Source of the DNA: SIG603 sp963621245
GTDB taxonomy: Bacteria > Bacillota > Clostridia > Oscillospirales > Acutalibacteraceae
Direction: 5' to 3'
DNA length: 12,757 nucleotides
NCBI GenBank assembly: GCA_963621245.1
Contig: CAVFCW010000022.1
Coordinates: forward strand, 1 to 12,757
Shown here: positions 11,628-12,757 of the stretch, in pieces
Numbering within the stretch: the first letter of the stretch is position 1
How the letters are laid out: each line of letters opens with the position of its first letter
Position numbers and translations under genes: made by a program
Notes under the pieces: generated by a model
What the model saw: the letters and a program-made list of their open reading frames with translations, nothing else
What the model was told of the DNA's origin: nothing
The model's database searches: none

Positions 11628-11656
11628 ATTTTACTACATTTTTAAAGCTCTGTAAA
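11628..11656 (-). promoter_or_regulatory. Promoter of the RHH gene
   Basis: On the minus strand TTTACA (11651-11656), a 17-bp spacer and TAAAAT (11628-11633). A good sigma-A match with correct spacing, immediately upstream of the RHH gene. Confidence 0.65.
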
Positions 11657-11753
11657 CATAGCAGATTAGACAAATCAAAGGCTTTAATTCAGGGATAAAA
11701 TTGACACATAAATTGTCGGAATTAACTTGATTAACTCTGTTTTCGGAGGTATC

Positions 11754-11777
11754 ATGTTAACAACAAAAGGGAAATAA
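11754..11777 (+). CDS. Candidate leader peptide MLTTKGK
   Basis: A 7-codon frame (MLTTKGK, stop) directly after a GGAGG (11745-11749) and 33 bp before the next gene. It may be a short upstream reading frame controlling the gene at 11811, or chance. The strong ribosome binding site is the only support. Confidence 0.25.
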   Translation: MLTTKGK

Positions 11778-11810
11778 ACCCGAATAAAAAACATAAAGGA
11801 GCAAAAAACA

Positions 11811-12200
11811 ATGACAAAGTTCGAAAGATTATATCAGGAATACAGAGATGCATACGAGGCAAGAAGAAACGCTACAACTAAGGAAGAAAAAGAACTTGCT
11901 TGGGAAAAGATGGATGAATTCGACACAAAGTTTGACGGCGAGAGCAGAGCATTCATAGAGGCTTGGCGCGATTACAGAAATTCAATGGATATGGGTTACA
12001 AGTATCTTGATTGCGAGAATCCATCGAGAGATGCAACAGAATATGCAAAAGTCCTGAAAGATAACGGAATAAAGAAATTTACATTTTCCTCCACTTGGAG
12101 CGGAGCAGTTGAGGACGCTTGGAAATTCCAGTCAGCTGGATACAGAATCGAAGGAGTTACAAAAGCCCCGAAAACAGCATTTGTATTCACTGCAGAATAA
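11811..12200 (+). CDS. Conserved FTFSSTWS-type accessory protein
   Basis: A 129-residue protein: a charged helical N-terminal half (FERLYQEYRDAYEARRNATTKEEKELAWEKMDEFD...) and a C-terminal module (about residues 78-128, YAKVLKDNGIKKFTFSSTWSGAVEDAWKFQSAGYRIEGV). The 'IxxFTFSSTWSxAVExAWxFQxAG' pattern recurs in small accessory proteins of gut Firmicutes mobile DNA; I recall no function for it. AAAGGAG lies upstream of the ATG. Eight of nine arginines use AGA, and the gene is more AT-rich than the phage operon, so it may have a different origin. Confidence 0.68.
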   Translation: MTKFERLYQEYRDAYEARRNATTKEEKELAWEKMDEFDTKFDGESRAFIEAWRDYRNSMDMGYKYLDCENPSRDATEYAKVLKDNGIKKFTFSSTWSGAVEDAWKFQSAGYRIEGVTKAPKTAFVFTAE

Positions 12201-12224
12201 AAAAGCATTTTTAATAACCGCAAA

Positions 12225-12264
12225 AAAGAAAGTCCATACCGAGAAATCAGTGTGGACTTTCTTT
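12225..12264 (+). terminator. Long hairpin after the FTFSSTWS-type gene
   Basis: AAAGAAAGTCCATAC (12225-12239) pairs with GTGTGGACTTTCTTT (12250-12264): a 15-bp stem with one wobble pair and a 10-nt loop. The T-rich descending arm makes it a good intrinsic terminator, probably working in both directions. Confidence 0.7.
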
Positions 12265-12293
12265 GAAATTGTGATTAAACAGCCAAAAAACGC

Positions 12294-12322
12294 TTGACAA
12301 GCATACTTAAAAGTTGTATAAT
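12294..12322 (+). promoter_or_regulatory. Perfect consensus sigma-A promoter
   Basis: TTGACA (12294-12299), a 17-bp spacer and TATAAT (12317-12322), a full match to the consensus. It reads into the 47-codon peptide gene about 35 bp downstream. Confidence 0.88.
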
Positions 12323-12356
12323 ATAGATGTAATCAAACAGGAAAGGAGGAAAAACG

Positions 12357-12500
12357 ATGAGTAATAAAAAGAAGCCTAAGCGTAAACTTAAGCTTCCAAA
12401 GAAAAGACTACAAGAATTACTGCTTCAAATGCTCACAACAATTATAGCAGAGCTTATAGTCGGGGTTTCTTTGATATTGTTTCAAAAGTATTTAGGATAA
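12357..12500 (+). CDS. Basic single-membrane-pass peptide (47 aa), candidate type I toxin
   Basis: A 47-codon gene. The first 18 residues are extremely basic (MSNKKKPKRKLKLPKKRL), followed by one membrane-spanning stretch (LLLQMLTTIIAELIVGVSLILF) and KYLG. AAAGGAGG lies 7 nt before the ATG. A consensus promoter drives it, and a strong promoter on the opposite strand starts just past its end, giving the layout of a type I toxin-antitoxin pair. A 12-bp inverted repeat (12467-12478 and 12499-12510) spans its 3' end and stop codon. The peptide has no match to a named toxin family that I recall. It could also be a small membrane regulator. Confidence 0.65.
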   Translation: MSNKKKPKRKLKLPKKRLQELLLQMLTTIIAELIVGVSLILFQKYLG

Positions 12501-12528
12501 TATCAAAGAATGGAGATGAGTACCTCTC
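12467..12528 (-). ncRNA. Candidate antisense RNA over the 47-aa gene
   Basis: Expected product of the minus-strand promoter at 12535-12562. It would begin near 12528 and run against the 3' end of the 47-codon gene. Its 5' part contains a 12-bp hairpin arm (GAGATGAG region) and then the 12467-12510 inverted repeat. The 3' end is unknown; the coordinate given is the edge of the second hairpin, since no clear T tract is seen. Confidence 0.35.
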
Positions 12529-12537
12529 ATCTCCATT
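12509..12537. repeat. Perfect 12-bp hairpin after the 47-aa gene
   Basis: AATGGAGATGAG (12509-12520) and CTCATCTCCATT (12526-12537) with a 5-nt loop TACCT. It may end the 47-codon transcript or form the 5' end of the antisense RNA. No T run follows, so simple termination is not certain. Confidence 0.6.
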
Positions 12538-12562
12538 ATACCCTAAATTACTCATTCGTCAA
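12535..12562 (-). promoter_or_regulatory. Antisense promoter facing the 47-aa gene
   Basis: On the minus strand TTGACG (12557-12562), a 16-bp spacer and TATAAT (12535-12540). A close consensus match. Transcription would start near 12528 and run into the 3' end of the 47-codon gene. Confidence 0.65.
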
Positions 12563-12569
12563 CAGTCTA

Positions 12570-12662
12570 ATGGAAATTTTGTTCTGGATTGGTGTAGGCT
12601 TGATTGTAGTGGCAATAATTCAGCTGATTGTTCTGCTAATCAAAATCAAAAAGTATTATTAA
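12570..12662 (+). CDS. Tiny hydrophobic membrane peptide (30 aa)
   Basis: A 30-codon frame, MEILFWIGVGLIVVAIIQLIVLLIKIKKYY: one membrane helix followed by a basic/aromatic end (KIKKYY), the form of Fst/TxpA- and holin-like small toxins. The frame is open upstream to an ATG at 12510 (50 aa in all), but that start lies in the hairpin region. No clear ribosome binding site precedes the 12570 ATG, which weakens the call. The next tiny gene starts 16 bp after its stop, so the two may be co-transcribed. Confidence 0.42.
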   Translation: MEILFWIGVGLIVVAIIQLIVLLIKIKKYY

Positions 12663-12678
12663 AAAGCTGAGGTAAACG

Positions 12679-12757
12679 ATGAAATTGTTATCGTGGTTAA
12701 GTATTTATTTTATTGCAATCGGATTTGTAAAGCTGATAATCGGATTGTGTCAGAAAG
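12679..12757 (+). CDS. Hydrophobic membrane peptide, 3' end cut off by the window
   Basis: A frame starting at an ATG with GAGGT 6 nt upstream: MKLLSWLSIYFIAIGFVKLIIGLCQK and continuing past the window edge. The visible 26 residues form one likely membrane helix with a charged end. It is the third small membrane peptide in a row. Length and family cannot be judged because the sequence stops at 12757. Confidence 0.5.
   Translation, partial: MKLLSWLSIYFIAIGFVKLIIGLCQK

Noticed and set aside
11341..11810. tRNA gene as integration target next to the integrase
   Set aside because: I saw no cloverleaf or T-loop GTTCRA motif in sensible spacing on either strand here.

Overview
The window is the early/control half and integration end of a temperate siphophage-type prophage in a low-to-mid GC Firmicute, most likely a gut Clostridia member. 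This placement rests on the gene families (DUF1492 late regulator, Gp157, DUF669-type SSB-like protein, DUF739 Cro-like protein, YTH-type tyrosine integrase), the strong AGGAGG ribosome binding sites and the consensus sigma-A promoters. The structural genes would lie beyond position 1, because the leftmost gene looks like a terminase small subunit. No species can be named from the sequence alone.

Layout: (1) 14-8904, minus strand: one long, tightly packed early/middle operon, read right to left. It runs Cro-like DUF739 protein, two small proteins (one a HTH/excisionase-like protein), a membrane protein, a hypothetical protein, Gp157, a P-loop ATPase, an SSB-like DUF669 protein, a winged-helix replisome organizer, a primase-helicase, a small hypothetical protein, a RusA resolvase, a set of small hypothetical proteins, the DUF1492 sigma-like late regulator and the terminase small subunit. 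Many starts overlap the preceding stop (ATGA or GTGA). (2) 8905-9068: divergent control region with two consensus promoters and two copies of a 16-bp palindrome; a third copy lies inside the operon at 8676-8691. (3) 9069-11341, plus strand: short CI-like repressor, second XRE regulator and integrase, with a tiny minus-strand gene between the two regulators that overlaps the repressor's 3' end. (4) 11344-12757: a bidirectional terminator, a ribbon-helix-helix gene, a gene of the 'FTFSSTWS' type and a string of very small membrane peptides. This part is more AT-rich and probably holds the prophage edge or adjacent accessory DNA.

Most notable signals: an 11-12-bp phased iteron array beside a pyrimidine-rich AT tract inside the replisome organizer gene (candidate phage replication origin, arranged like lambda ori in gene O); SSB-like acidic DLPF tails on both the SSB-like protein and the primase-helicase; a repressor with no cleavage domain beside a convergent 52-codon gene; and, at the right end, a 47-codon basic/membrane peptide behind a perfect promoter and faced by a strong antisense promoter, which has the layout of a type I toxin-antitoxin module. 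The replication genes probably act together: the organizer binds the iterons and loads the helicase, while the SSB-like protein, P-loop ATPase and RusA handle recombination intermediates. The CI-like and Cro-like proteins would compete for the palindromes between their genes, and DUF1492 would switch on the late genes.
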